From: Clostridia bacterium
GTDB taxonomy: Bacteria > Bacillota > Clostridia > Oscillospirales > CAG-272
DNA: 64,000 nt
Direction of reading: 5' to 3'
Assembly (NCBI GenBank): GCA_017428635.1
Contig: JAFRQK010000037.1
Coordinates: 1 to 64,000, forward strand
Shown in pieces: positions 7,815 through 17,008 of the stretch. The translations under genes and the position numbers were made by a program. The notes under the pieces are model-generated. The model was not told where the DNA came from. It ran no database searches and saw only the letters and a list, made by a program, of their open reading frames with translations. Each line of letters begins with the position of its first letter. Positions within the stretch are counted from its first letter, which is position 1.

Positions 7815-9881
7815 ATGGCAGACTATACCGCTGACAAGATCAGAAACATCGCGTTCCTGGGCCACGGCGGCTCGGGTAAGACCTCCCTCGCGGAGGCGAT
7901 GCTGTACCTCTCGAAGGGCAGCGACAGACTCGGAAAGGTCACCGACGGAAACACCGTCTGCGACTACGACCCCGAGGAGATCAAGAGAGGGTTCTCTCTC
8001 ACGCTCGCGATCGCTCCCGTCGAATGGGAAAAAGTCAAGATCAATATCATCGACACCCCCGGATACCTTGATTTCGCCGGCGAGGCGATCGAGGCTGTCC
8101 GCGTCGCGGACGCGTCCGTTATCGTCGTCGACGGTAAGGCGGGTCTCGAGGTAGGTGCGGAACTCGGTTGGGAATATTCCGACGAAGAGGGCATCTCCCG
8201 CGCGATCTTCGTCAACAAGTGCGACGATCCCGACTTTGATTTCGGCAGAGTTTTCGACGAACTGAGAGACACGTTCGGCACTTCCGTGTGCCCCGTGTTC
8301 ATCCCGTTCAAGAACGGCAGCGACGTCGTCATGGTCGACCTCATCGAGATGCAGGCGTTCAAGTACGACGACAAGGGCAACCGCACCGCGGCGGAGATGA
8401 CCGACGCGATGAAGGCTGACGCCGAGAAATACAAAGAGGCGTTCAACGAGGCGATCGCCGAGACGTCCGAGGAACTTCTCGAGAAGTACTTCGGCGGCGA
8501 GGAGATCACGAAGGCGGAGGCCATCGGCGCTCTGAACCACGGCATCACCACCGGCTCGATCGTTCCCGTTTACTGCGGTTCCGCCGCGAAATTCTGGGGC
8601 GTCCGCGCTCTGCTCGACGCTATCGCGCACGCGTTCCCGAGCTTTATAGACAAGGGTCAGGAGACCGTCATCGACGGCGACGGATTCAAGAAAGCGGCTG
8701 TCGATCCGAACGGTCCGACCTCTCTGTTCGTCTTCAAGACGATCGCCGACCCGTTCGTCGGCAAGATGAGCATCTTCAAGGTAATGTCCGGCACGGTCAA
8801 GAGAGACGACACTCTCAAGGATCTCAAGACGGGCAGCAGCGTCAAGATGGCTCACATCTACACGATCAAAGGCAAGAAGCAGACCGAGGTCGAAACGCTC
8901 CACTGCGGCGACATCGGCGTCGTGACCAAGATCGCCGACATCAACACCAACGACACGCTCTCCGCAGCGGGCGATACGGAATACAAGAAGATCGTCTTCC
9001 CGCATCCTTACATGGTGAAGGCGCTCCTTCCCGCCGCGAAAGGCGACGAGGACAAGATCTCCCAGGGCGTCGCGAGACTGCTTGAAGAGGACCCGACCCT
9101 CGTTTACGAGAACAACGCCGAGACGAAGCAGATGACGATCGCCGGTATGGGCGACATCCACCTCGACGTCGTCGTGTCGAAACTGAAGAACAGATACTCC
9201 ACCTCCGTCGTTCTTGAGACCCCGCGCCTCGCTTACAGAGAGACGATCAAGGGTTCCTCCGACGTAGAAGGAAAGCACAAGAAACAGTCCGGCGGTTCCG
9301 GACAGTACGGCCACGTAAAGATGAGATTCTCCCACGGCGAAGACGAAGGACTCACCTTCACGCAGTCGGTCGTCGGCGGCAACGTGCCGAAGGGCTACTA
9401 TCCCGCCGTTGAAAAGGGACTTCTCGAGGCGATGCAAAAGGGCGTTCTCGCCGGATATCCGGTCGTCAACCTCGCCGCAGACCTCTACGACGGTTCGTAT
9501 CACCCCGTTGACAGTAACGAAATTTCGTTCAAGCTCGCCGCAAGGCTCGCGTACAAAGCGGGTCTGCCGCTTGCCAACCCGATCATCCTCGAGCCGATCG
9601 GTTCTCTCAAAGTCACGATCCCGGACGCCCTCGTCGGCGACGCGATCGGCGACCTGAACAAGAGACGCGGCCGCGTTCTCGGTATGAACCCGCACGAGAA
9701 GAAGAAGGGCTACACCGTCATCGAGGCGGACGTTCCCGCGGCTGAAATGGCTGACTACACCATCTCCCTGCGCGCCATGTCTCAGGGCAGAGGCCGCTTC
9801 GACTTTGCGGTCGACAGATACGAGGAAGCTCCCGCAAACGTCGCTCAGAAGATCATCGCCGAGGCGAAGGTCGAAGAGTAA
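7815..9881 (+). CDS. fusA2: Elongation factor G-like GTPase (second EF-G type)
   Basis: 688 residues in the EF-G architecture. GTPase motifs: P-loop GHGGSGKT (16-23), DTPGYLDF and NKCD. The later domains carry the EF-G landmarks GQYGHVKMRF and GYPVVNLAADLYDGSYHPVDS (domain IV), and a domain V ending in SQGRGRFDF. The P-loop GHGGSGKT and the KRGFSLTLA segment replace the GHIDAGKTT and RGITI motifs of the canonical translocase, matching the EF-G-like/EF-G2 group found beside a normal fusA in Firmicutes. It stands alone between its own promoter and terminator, away from the rpsL-rpsG-fusA-tuf cluster where the main EF-G is expected. The precise ribosomal role of this group is not settled; a ribosome-protection role is less likely. 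Confidence 0.85.
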   Translation: MADYTADKIRNIAFLGHGGSGKTSLAEAMLYLSKGSDRLGKVTDGNTVCDYDPEEIKRGFSLTLAIAPVEWEKVKINIIDTPGYLDFAGEAIEAVRVADASVIVVDGKAGLEVGAELGWEYSDEEGISRAIFVNKCDDPDFDFGRVFDELRDTFGTSVCPVFIPFKNGSDVVMVDLIEMQAFKYDDKGNRTAAEMTDAMKADAEKYKEAFNEAIAETSEELLEKYFGGEEITKAEAIGALNHGITTGSIVPVYCGSAAKFWGVRALLDAIAHAFPSFIDKGQETVIDGDGFKKAAVDPNGPTSLFVFKTIADPFVGKMSIFKVMSGTVKRDDTLKDLKTGSSVKMAHIYTIKGKKQTEVETLHCGDIGVVTKIADINTNDTLSAAGDTEYKKIVFPHPYMVKALLPAAKGDEDKISQGVARLLEEDPTLVYENNAETKQMTIAGMGDIHLDVVVSKLKNRYSTSVVLETPRLAYRETIKGSSDVEGKHKKQSGGSGQYGHVKMRFSHGEDEGLTFTQSVVGGNVPKGYYPAVEKGLLEAMQKGVLAGYPVVNLAADLYDGSYHPVDSNEISFKLAARLAYKAGLPLANPIILEPIGSLKVTIPDALVGDAIGDLNKRRGRVLGMNPHEKKKGYTVIEADVPAAEMADYTISLRAMSQGRGRFDFAVDRYEEAPANVAQKIIAEAKVEE

Positions 9882-9899
9882 TCAAATTCAAAACCGAGA

Positions 9900-9927
9900 A
9901 CAGCCGCCGTCAACCGGCGGCTGTTTT
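9900..9927 (+). terminator. Rho-independent terminator after the EF-G-like gene
   Basis: Stem ACAGCCGCCG (9900-9909) with CGGCGGCTGT (9915-9924), loop TCAAC, then TTTT. Confidence 0.9.
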
Positions 9928-9959
9928 AGGATAACGTGAGTTACCCCAGGAGGTATAAT

Positions 9960-10871
9960 ATGCACATTACCGACAGATTTCACGACAGCAAGTGGGGCGT
10001 GCTGACCCACTATCTCTCGTTCGTCCAGAACGCGGAGGGCGATCTGCACAATCAGGGCGTCGGGGTGACGCCGTGGGACGAGTGCGTCGACAACATCGAC
10101 GTGGACCTGATCGCCGAGACCGTCGCTTCGACGGGAGCGAGCTACCTTTTCTTCACGATGGAGCAGGGGACACGCTATATCATCGCGCCGAACAAAACGT
10201 ACGAGCAGATCGTCGGAGGCGGAGGGAACGCCGGACCGTCGAAGCGTGACCTCGTGCTCGATCTCTTCGACGCGCTTTCAAAGCGCGGGGTCGACCTGTA
10301 TCTGTATTTCACGGGCAGCGGACCGGCGGACGACCCGGAGCACGGACCCAAGTTCGGTTTCTGCTGCGGCGAGGGCGAGGTCGTCACCCGTCCGTTCGTC
10401 GAAAAGTGGGCGGCGGTGCTCGAGGAGTACTCGCTCCGCTACGGCGACAAAGTCAAAGGATGGTGGGTCGACGGGTGCTACCGCGAGATGTTCGGCTTCA
10501 CCGACGAGCTGCTCGATCTGCTCTACCATGCGGCCAAGGCGGGCAACAAAAACGCGATCGTCGCGCTCAACGACGGCGTAGATATCAGATACCGCAAAAC
10601 GTACGCGAACGAGGAGTTCACCTGCGGCGAGTTCGACCATCCGACGGCCATCCCCGACGGACGGTTCGTCGAAGGCGCTCAGGCGCACATGCTCGTCCCG
10701 GTGGGACCCGTATGGGGCGCGCCGGGGCTTCAGAGGGACGGAGAGTTTCTCCGCCACTTCACGAAGTGCGTGAATATGATGGGCGGCGTAGTGACTTACG
10801 ATATAGCGATATACCGCGACGGATCGTTCGATCCCGAGCAGATCGCCGCGCTGAAGATGATAAACGGCTGA
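9960..10871 (+). CDS. Alpha-L-fucosidase-like (GH29-like) protein
   Basis: 303 residues, cytoplasmic (no signal peptide). The start HITDRFHDSKWGVLTHY and the internal VKGWWVDGCY resemble the catalytic barrel of GH29 fucosidases, where the WxDG/WWVDG aspartate lies at the nucleophile position. It is shorter than typical GH29 enzymes and lacks a beta-sandwich domain. AGGAGG six bases before the ATG at 9960 decides the start; an upstream in-frame start has no ribosome site. No clear promoter separates it from the terminator at 9900, so expression may depend on read-through. Whether it hydrolyses a fucoside is untested, and the call is at fold level only. Confidence 0.6.
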   Translation: MHITDRFHDSKWGVLTHYLSFVQNAEGDLHNQGVGVTPWDECVDNIDVDLIAETVASTGASYLFFTMEQGTRYIIAPNKTYEQIVGGGGNAGPSKRDLVLDLFDALSKRGVDLYLYFTGSGPADDPEHGPKFGFCCGEGEVVTRPFVEKWAAVLEEYSLRYGDKVKGWWVDGCYREMFGFTDELLDLLYHAAKAGNKNAIVALNDGVDIRYRKTYANEEFTCGEFDHPTAIPDGRFVEGAQAHMLVPVGPVWGAPGLQRDGEFLRHFTKCVNMMGGVVTYDIAIYRDGSFDPEQIAALKMING

Positions 10872-10882
10872 CGCCCCGCGTA

Positions 10883-10911
10883 TTGTCAGATCATTACGCG
10901 TGTGATATAAT
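10883..10911 (+). promoter_or_regulatory. Sigma-A promoter of the Dlt-like operon
   Basis: TTGTCA (10883-10888), 17-base spacer, extended -10 TGTGATATAAT with TATAAT at 10906-10911. Confidence 0.8.
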
Positions 10912-10968
10912 TATTTGATATGATACCGCATCATTCGGAAAACCACAATTAAGAACGGAGATGGTGTT

Positions 10969-12474
10969 TTGGTCACGAACGTACTTGAATATCTCGAGGC
11001 GACGGCTTCCCGTCTGCCCGACGCGGTCGCCTTTTCGGACGGGGAAAACGGGATCACGTTCGGCTCTTTTCTGAGCCGGACGCGCGACCTCGGTTCCTTT
11101 TTGGCGGGCGCGGCGGAGTGCGCCTCGAAGCCCGTCGCCGTTCTCGTCAGAAGAAACGTCGACTCTCTCGTCGGCATGTTCTCCGCCCTGTACGCCGGCG
11201 GCTTTTACTCGCCGATCGACGCGGCGACGCCTCATGCGCGTCTTGCCGCGATCTTTGAAAAACTCCGTCCCGCCGTGATCCTTTCGTCAGGCGCGGACGA
11301 GGCGGCCGCAGAAGCGGCGCCGGGCGTCCCGTGCTTCCGTATCGACGGAGAATACCCGCCGTGCGACGGGGAAAAACTCGCCGGGATCCGCGCGGCTCAC
11401 TGCGATACACGGCCCGCATACGTGATATTCACGTCCGGCTCGACCGGGGTGCCGAAGGGTATCGCCGTCAGCCACCGCAGCGTTATCGACTTCACGGAGT
11501 GGTACGCCCGTACGACGGGCGTGACGGAGGACGACCGCATAGGAAATCAGGCGCCGTTTTTCTTCGATCTCTCCGTCAAGGATATCTATCTGACGCTCAG
11601 GACGGGAGCCCCGACTTTTATCATTCCGAAAAAATGCTTTTCGTTCCCGGTACTTCTCGTCCGCGCGCTCAACGAGAATAAGATAACGACTCTCTCGTGG
11701 TCGACCGCCGCGTTCAACATGGCGGGCAACTCGGGCGTATTTGAAAAATACAGAGCGGAATATCTGAAGCGCGCTCTGCTGGGCGGCGAGACGCTTCGTT
11801 CAAAACAGTTGAATATGTGGCGCCGCGCGATGCCCGACGTCGAATACTTCAACCTGTACGGACCGACCGAGACGACGGTCGACTGCACGTATTTCCCGAT
11901 AAAGGACGAATACGAAGACGGCGATCCCATCCCGATCGGAAGGCCGTGCGGGAACATGACCGTCTTTCTGCTCAACGAAAAAGACGAGCTCTGCGCGGCG
12001 GGAGAGCCCGGAGAGATCTGCGCCGGCGGCACGGGCGTCGCGATAGGGTACTATAACGACCCCGAAAAAACGGCGGCGTCTTTCGTCCGGAATCCCCTTA
12101 TAAACGAATATCCCGACAGGATCTTCCGCACAGGCGATATGGGCGTCGTCAGGGACGACGGGCTGATATACTATCTCGGTCGACGCGACAGCCAGATAAA
12201 GCGCAGCGGCTATCGGATAGAACTCGGCGAGATCGAATCCGCGATAGCGTCGGCGGCAGGCGTCGGCGACGCGGCGTGCGTATACGATGCGGAAAGCGAA
12301 CTCATCACCGCCTTTTTCACGGGTTCGGCGGATGAAGACGGGGTCCGCGCCGCGCTGCGCGACAGACTTCCGAAATACATGACCCCCGACAGATTCGTCA
12401 AAAAAGACCGTATGCCCCGTCTTCCGAACGGCAAGACCGACAGAAAGGCGCTCGCCTCGGAGGCGAAGGGATGA
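10969..12474 (+). CDS. Stand-alone amino-acid adenylation enzyme (DltA/NRPS A-domain type)
   Basis: 501 residues of the AMP-forming adenylate family. Core motifs in order: A3 TSGSTGVPKG (155-164), A4 FFFDLSVKD with D200 where amino-acid-activating domains bind the substrate amino group, A5 YGPTE (297-301), A7 TGD (388-390), A8 GYRIELGEIE and A10 PNGKTDRK with K489 as the catalytic lysine. It should make an aminoacyl-AMP and load the carrier protein encoded at 13250. The overall length and FDLSV segment are closest to DltA, the D-alanine enzyme, but the true amino acid cannot be read by eye. Start is TTG at 10969 with GGAG eight bases upstream; the ATG at 10961 is out of frame. The last bases overlap the GNAT gene by ATGA. 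Confidence 0.85.
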   Translation: MVTNVLEYLEATASRLPDAVAFSDGENGITFGSFLSRTRDLGSFLAGAAECASKPVAVLVRRNVDSLVGMFSALYAGGFYSPIDAATPHARLAAIFEKLRPAVILSSGADEAAAEAAPGVPCFRIDGEYPPCDGEKLAGIRAAHCDTRPAYVIFTSGSTGVPKGIAVSHRSVIDFTEWYARTTGVTEDDRIGNQAPFFFDLSVKDIYLTLRTGAPTFIIPKKCFSFPVLLVRALNENKITTLSWSTAAFNMAGNSGVFEKYRAEYLKRALLGGETLRSKQLNMWRRAMPDVEYFNLYGPTETTVDCTYFPIKDEYEDGDPIPIGRPCGNMTVFLLNEKDELCAAGEPGEICAGGTGVAIGYYNDPEKTAASFVRNPLINEYPDRIFRTGDMGVVRDDGLIYYLGRRDSQIKRSGYRIELGEIESAIASAAGVGDAACVYDAESELITAFFTGSADEDGVRAALRDRLPKYMTPDRFVKKDRMPRLPNGKTDRKALASEAKG

Positions 12475-13232
12475 GGCGCGTCAAAAACGGCGCGGAACTG
12501 TTCTCGCGGATCGACCTCGTCTTTCCGGACGTGAAACTGACCAACGGGATACCCGACAGAGAGACGCTCGGCGTCAGGATCTCCCGCGGCGACCTTTACG
12601 AGATGGAAACGGACGGAGGACTTCTTCTCCTCACCCGCGCCGACGGCTTTTTCAGACTCAACTATATCCTCACGGATCCGTCCGCGCTTTATTCCGTGAG
12701 GCCGGACGCGACCGTGGCGGTCGAGACGGCGTACCGAGCCGCCGACCGGTCGGTCGACGATACGTTCGACCGGCTCGGAAAACTCGGATGGCGCGACGCG
12801 CTGCGCCGCGTCAGGCTGACCCGGCCCGCGGGCGGCGATATCCCGCAGGGCGGGGGCTTTGACCCGTACTCTCCGACGGCGGCGGAGGCGAGAGCGTGGC
12901 TCGAGGCCTGCTTTTCGCCCCTGACGGGCTGTCTGCCGGACCTTTGCGAACTTGAGGACGACTTGGAAGAGGACAGGCTGATCGCCGCGGACGGCGCTCT
13001 GCTCCGATTCCGCGAGGTCGGCGCCGTATCTGAGATACGCCATCTCGCCGTTTTGGCGGACAGGCGGCGGCGCGGTCTCGCGCGGGCCCTTCTCGCGCGT
13101 TTTCTCGAATTGCGCGGCGGCAAAAGATGCCGCGTCTGGACGGGAGCCGACAACTCTCCCGCTCTCTCACTTTACGAAAACTTCGGATTCGTCCCCGACG
13201 GGATGAAATCGAGGGTAATGATATTCGAATAA
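12471..13232 (+). CDS. GNAT-family N-acetyltransferase in the Dlt-like operon
   Basis: 253 residues. The C-terminal third is a GNAT fold with the acyl-CoA loop RRRGLARALLARFL and the closing ALSLYENFGFVPDG. The N-terminal ~130 residues are not recognised. The ATG overlaps the adenylation gene stop (ATGA), implying translational coupling. Ordinary dlt operons have no acetyltransferase. Here it sits between the activating enzyme and the carrier, so it may acylate the amino group of the activated or carrier-bound amino acid; this is inference from order only. An unrelated small-molecule acetyltransferase is the alternative. Confidence 0.78.
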   Translation: MRRVKNGAELFSRIDLVFPDVKLTNGIPDRETLGVRISRGDLYEMETDGGLLLLTRADGFFRLNYILTDPSALYSVRPDATVAVETAYRAADRSVDDTFDRLGKLGWRDALRRVRLTRPAGGDIPQGGGFDPYSPTAAEARAWLEACFSPLTGCLPDLCELEDDLEEDRLIAADGALLRFREVGAVSEIRHLAVLADRRRRGLARALLARFLELRGGKRCRVWTGADNSPALSLYENFGFVPDGMKSRVMIFE

Positions 13233-13249
13233 TATCCGGAGGCGTTCCA

Positions 13250-13474
13250 ATGCGTGAAAAACTGATCGAGATACTGAAAGACTGCTGCCCCGACGTCGAT
13301 TTTGAGACGGAGACGTCGCTCATAGACGACGGGATACTCGAATCGCTCGATATCGTCACCATCGTGACCGATATCATGCACACGTTCGGCGTCACGCTGT
13401 CCGTGGACGACCTTCTGCCGGAGAATTTCAATTCGGTAGACGATATGCTGAGACTGATCGGGAGCAAACTGTAA
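13250..13474 (+). CDS. Acyl/aminoacyl carrier protein (DltC-like)
   Basis: 74 residues, acidic, four-helix carrier-protein size. The phosphopantetheine site is GILESLD with S32; glutamate replaces the more usual aspartate before the serine. GGAGG lies at 13238-13242, eight bases before the ATG. The stop overlaps the MBOAT start as TAATG. Expected to carry the product of the upstream adenylation enzyme to the membrane acyltransferase. A phosphopantetheinyl transferase is not in the window. Confidence 0.88.
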   Translation: MREKLIEILKDCCPDVDFETETSLIDDGILESLDIVTIVTDIMHTFGVTLSVDDLLPENFNSVDDMLRLIGSKL

Positions 13475-14988
13475 TGAGTTTTTTCACCCTTCAGTTCGCC
13501 GCGCTCCTCGCCGCGGCGCTGATATTCTACTACGCCCTGCCGAAAAAATGCGGATGGGTCGTCCTCCTCGCCGTCAGCCTCGCTTTTTACGCATGGGGCG
13601 GCGTGAAGACGATCTTTTATCTCTTGTTCACGGCGGGCACGACGTACGCTTCGGGCCTTATTCTCGGGCGCTTCAACAGGCGAGACGCGGATGAGGGCAA
13701 AGTCCGGGCGGCGCGGAAAAAACTGACGGTCGCGGCGTGCGTTCTTCTGAATTTCTCGGTCCTGTTCGCCGTCAAATACTGGGATCAGGCGGCGGGCCTT
13801 TTCTCTTTGCCCCGTCTTTCGCTCGTTTTGCCTCTCGGCCTCAGTTTTTACACGTTCGCGAGTATCGGATACGTGATCGACTGTTACCGCGGCAAGCAGA
13901 GCCCCGAGAAAAACCCGCTCAAATACCTTCTGTTCGTCTCGTTCTTCCCGACGGTGGTTCAGGGGCCTATCAGCCGATTCGGTCAGCTCGCCCCGCAGTT
14001 CACGGCGGCGGAAAGGTCGGCGGACAACGTAAAGCGCGGTCTGCAGACGGCCATGTGGGGCTGTCTTAAAAAACTCATCGTGGCGAACCGCGCCGCCGTC
14101 GTCGCAGACGCGGTGTTCGCAAACCCGGAGAATTACGGCGGCGCGTTTTACGCGATCGGCGTTCTGTTTTACTGCATACAGCTTTACTGTGATTTCAGCG
14201 GAGGCATCGACGTGGCGCGCGGCGTCGCCCTTACGTTCGGGATCGACCTTACCGAAAACTTCAAAAGGCCGATATTCGCCGTATCGCTCGCCGACTACTG
14301 GCGCCGCTGGCATATCACCCTCGGCACGTGGATGAGAGACTACGTTTTTTATCCGCTTTCGTTCTCCCGCCCTATGGGGGCGATAAGCCGCTTTGCGCGC
14401 AAGCACGTCAAGGGGAAGGCGGGCAAGGTCATACCGACGGCGGCGGCGACGTTCGTCGTGTATCTGCTCATCGGTATCTGGCACGGCTCGAGCCTCAAAT
14501 ACATATTTTTCGGCTTATACAACGGCGCGATCATGACGGCGTCGGTCCTTCTCGCCGGAGTTTATTCTTCGACGAGAAACAAACTGAAGATAAACGAAAA
14601 AGGCGCGCCGCTTCACTTTTTCCGCCTTGTCCGCACGATGGCGATCGTCTTCGTGGGCAGGTATTTCACGCGGGCGCCGAGACTGCTCGCCGCCTTTGCG
14701 ATGCTCGGCAGGACGTTTACTCACCCGTGCCTCTATCAGCTGACTGACGGCACGGCTCTCACCTTCGGTCTGACGGCGTTCGACTTTGCCGTGATCGCCG
14801 CCGGAGTCGCCGTCATCCTCGCCGTCGAGTTCTTTGAGGAGCGCGGTGCGAAGATCCTCGACGCGCTCGACCGGAAGGGCGCGCTCGTACAGTTCGTCTT
14901 TATCCTGATCCCGCTCGCGATCATCACGGCGCAGGCGGCGTTCGGCGGCGACGCTATCGACGCGTCGTCGATCTACAGGCAGTTTTAG
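13474..14988 (+). CDS. MBOAT-family membrane O-acyltransferase (DltB/AlgI-like)
   Basis: 504 residues with about ten membrane segments. MBOAT landmarks: QGPISRFGQL (164-171), YCDFSGGIDVARG around 238-250, DYWRRWHITLGTWMRDY with H280, and LIGIWHGSS with the catalytic-type H337. Family members move an acyl or alanyl group from a donor across the membrane to a wall polymer or polysaccharide together with an SGNH-domain partner, as in DltB/DltD and AlgI/AlgX. Both a carrier protein upstream and an SGNH protein downstream are present here, so the set is self-consistent. Confidence 0.93.
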   Translation: MSFFTLQFAALLAAALIFYYALPKKCGWVVLLAVSLAFYAWGGVKTIFYLLFTAGTTYASGLILGRFNRRDADEGKVRAARKKLTVAACVLLNFSVLFAVKYWDQAAGLFSLPRLSLVLPLGLSFYTFASIGYVIDCYRGKQSPEKNPLKYLLFVSFFPTVVQGPISRFGQLAPQFTAAERSADNVKRGLQTAMWGCLKKLIVANRAAVVADAVFANPENYGGAFYAIGVLFYCIQLYCDFSGGIDVARGVALTFGIDLTENFKRPIFAVSLADYWRRWHITLGTWMRDYVFYPLSFSRPMGAISRFARKHVKGKAGKVIPTAAATFVVYLLIGIWHGSSLKYIFFGLYNGAIMTASVLLAGVYSSTRNKLKINEKGAPLHFFRLVRTMAIVFVGRYFTRAPRLLAAFAMLGRTFTHPCLYQLTDGTALTFGLTAFDFAVIAAGVAVILAVEFFEERGAKILDALDRKGALVQFVFILIPLAIITAQAAFGGDAIDASSIYRQF

Positions 14989-14997
14989 GAGGCGTAT

Positions 14998-16833
14998 ATG
15001 AAAGAGAGAAAAAAACTGTCCTCCGCCCGCTGGCTCGTTATCTTTTTCGTAACGCTCGTCCTTCTTGCCGCTCTGTTCGTGCCCGTCTTCAATCTCGCGG
15101 TCGACCCGTACGGCGCTTTCGGCGACAGACTTTTCGGCTGGTGGAGCTACGATTTCACGCTCAACCCGCGTCTTGCCAAGATCTCGTATCTCAAGCAGAA
15201 CGCCGATAAATACGACAGCTTCATCGTCGGCTCGTCGGGGTCGAGTTCGATCCCCGTCGCCGACCTGAACGAATACCTCGGAGCGAACTTCTTCAACTGT
15301 ATGTTTTACGGCACGGAGACGGCTACGTTCGAGCAGACGGCGAATTACCTTCTGACGACTTACCGGCCGAAGAACCTCGTTCTCAACCTGTCGCTGATGA
15401 CGGCGCACACTTATTCGGTCGACGAAAAGGATCTGACGAACTCGGCTCACCCCGACGTCAGCGGAGAATCCGCTTTCGCCTTTTATCTGCGGTATCTTTT
15501 CGCCTCTCCGGCGGACAGCCTCGCGAAGGTGAAATACAGGATATCGGACGGGTATCTGCAGACGCCGTACAAGGTCTTCAACCAACAGACGGGCGCGTAC
15601 GACAAGAGCCGCCGCGACGCGGAGCCGATCGGCGATCTCGGCGATTATCTCAGCCGCGACGCGTACGCCGTTTTTAAGGATTATCCTAAGGCGAACTACT
15701 CCCTCTACCACGTGAGAGAGGCCGTCGAGGCCGTCGCGCGCATCAAGGCGAAGGCGGAACAGACGGGCACGCGCCTGTTCGTTCTGTGTCAGCCGACGTA
15801 TAAAGAGAACCTCGACTATTTTTCAAAAGACGATCAGGCCGCGTTTTTCAACGCGCTTGCCGAGGTCACCGACTACTGGGATTTCACGCTGACGCCCGCG
15901 AGTTACGACCCGAGGTATTTTTACGACTCGACCCACTCGCGCGGAGTCGTCGGCAAAATGGAACTCGCCGTCATGTTCGGCGACGATTCAGTATACCGCC
16001 CCGAACCCTTCGGCAGGTACGTCGAGCAGGGCTCGGCGCCCGGAGCGCCGGAGTGCGATCCTCTGCCAGAAGAAGAGTACACTGCGACGGTGCCGATCAT
16101 CTGCTACCACCAGATAGTAAAAGACGGCGAAACGAACGCCTCGACGGCGACGGAGGCGACGTTTGAAAGCCACATGAAGGCGCTGAGCGAGAGCGGATTC
16201 ACGCCTGTCAGCATCTACGATTTGAAAGCGTACGTCGAGAACGGAGCGGACCTGCCCGAAAAGCCGGTGCTCATAACGTTCGACGACGGGTATCTCGGCA
16301 ATTACGAGATCGCCTTCCCGATCCTGAAGGAGTACGGTTTCAAGGCGACGATCTTCGCTATCGGCGTCTCGGTCGGCAAAGACACGTACAAAGACACGGG
16401 GAAGGCGATAACGCCTCATTTCACGCTCGAACAGGCGGAAGAGATGAAGAACTCGGGTCTCATCACGGTGGCGAGCCACGGTTACGACGTCCACGAGGTC
16501 GAGGGGCTCGACGCGGAGCCCGTTCGCGAGGGGATGCTCGCCCGACGCGGCGAGAAAGAGGCTGACTACGTGAGTTTTCTTACCGCCGACGCACAGAAGA
16601 TGTTTTCGCTCCTCGGAGAGGACGCGGGGTTCGTCTCGTACCCGAGCGGCAAATACGACGAGCGCGCCCGCGTGATCCTTCGCGAGGCGGGGGTGTTCGC
16701 AACGGTTACGACGTCGGGCGATCCGATGAATAAGGTCGTCCGAGGTCTGCCGCAGTCGCTCTACGACATGGGCAGATTCGTCGTCGGCGGAGACACGACG
16801 GCGGAAGAGTTGATATCGGGAATAGAACGTTAG
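14998..16833 (+). CDS. Membrane-anchored SGNH (DltD/AlgX-like) plus NodB polysaccharide deacetylase fusion
   Basis: 611 residues. An N-terminal membrane anchor (residues ~12-34) is followed by an SGNH-like domain with FIVGSSGSSS (nucleophile S79 or S80) and DSTH (D310, H313), the layout of DltD and AlgX/AlgJ partners of MBOAT enzymes. From about residue 360 there is a NodB deacetylase: PIICYHQ, TFDDGY (D429, D430), ASHGYDVH (H494, H499) and a late SYPSGKYD. The protein would therefore act outside the membrane, both handling an ester-linked group and removing acetyl from an amino sugar. AGGAGG precedes the ATG at 14998, nine bases after the MBOAT stop. I know DltD-like and NodB proteins separately; the fusion is the unusual part. 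Confidence 0.85.
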   Translation: MKERKKLSSARWLVIFFVTLVLLAALFVPVFNLAVDPYGAFGDRLFGWWSYDFTLNPRLAKISYLKQNADKYDSFIVGSSGSSSIPVADLNEYLGANFFNCMFYGTETATFEQTANYLLTTYRPKNLVLNLSLMTAHTYSVDEKDLTNSAHPDVSGESAFAFYLRYLFASPADSLAKVKYRISDGYLQTPYKVFNQQTGAYDKSRRDAEPIGDLGDYLSRDAYAVFKDYPKANYSLYHVREAVEAVARIKAKAEQTGTRLFVLCQPTYKENLDYFSKDDQAAFFNALAEVTDYWDFTLTPASYDPRYFYDSTHSRGVVGKMELAVMFGDDSVYRPEPFGRYVEQGSAPGAPECDPLPEEEYTATVPIICYHQIVKDGETNASTATEATFESHMKALSESGFTPVSIYDLKAYVENGADLPEKPVLITFDDGYLGNYEIAFPILKEYGFKATIFAIGVSVGKDTYKDTGKAITPHFTLEQAEEMKNSGLITVASHGYDVHEVEGLDAEPVREGMLARRGEKEADYVSFLTADAQKMFSLLGEDAGFVSYPSGKYDERARVILREAGVFATVTTSGDPMNKVVRGLPQSLYDMGRFVVGGDTTAEELISGIER

Positions 16834-16889
16834 GCTTTCGTCCTGCCGGGTCCGTCTTCGGCGGGCTGCTGCGGTATTTCGGTTCGGTT

Positions 16890-16925
16890 CGGGGGATCTT
16901 TTCACGGAGATCCCCCGATTTTTTT
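16890..16925 (+). terminator. Rho-independent terminator of the Dlt-like operon
   Basis: Stem CGGGGGATC (16890-16898) with GATCCCCCG (16909-16917), ten-base loop, then ATTTTTTT. Confidence 0.93.
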
Positions 16926-17008
16926 CAGTCTTCCCCCGACGCGGGACGGCTGCCGGCGGTAAGGGAATACGGTATCGCGTACCGAAAGACCGTCCCCTTC
17001 AGTGCAAC

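Noticed and set aside
7809..9695. 628-codon open frame opposite the EF-G-like gene
   Set aside because: Shadow of a complete EF-G-like protein; no start signal or domain.
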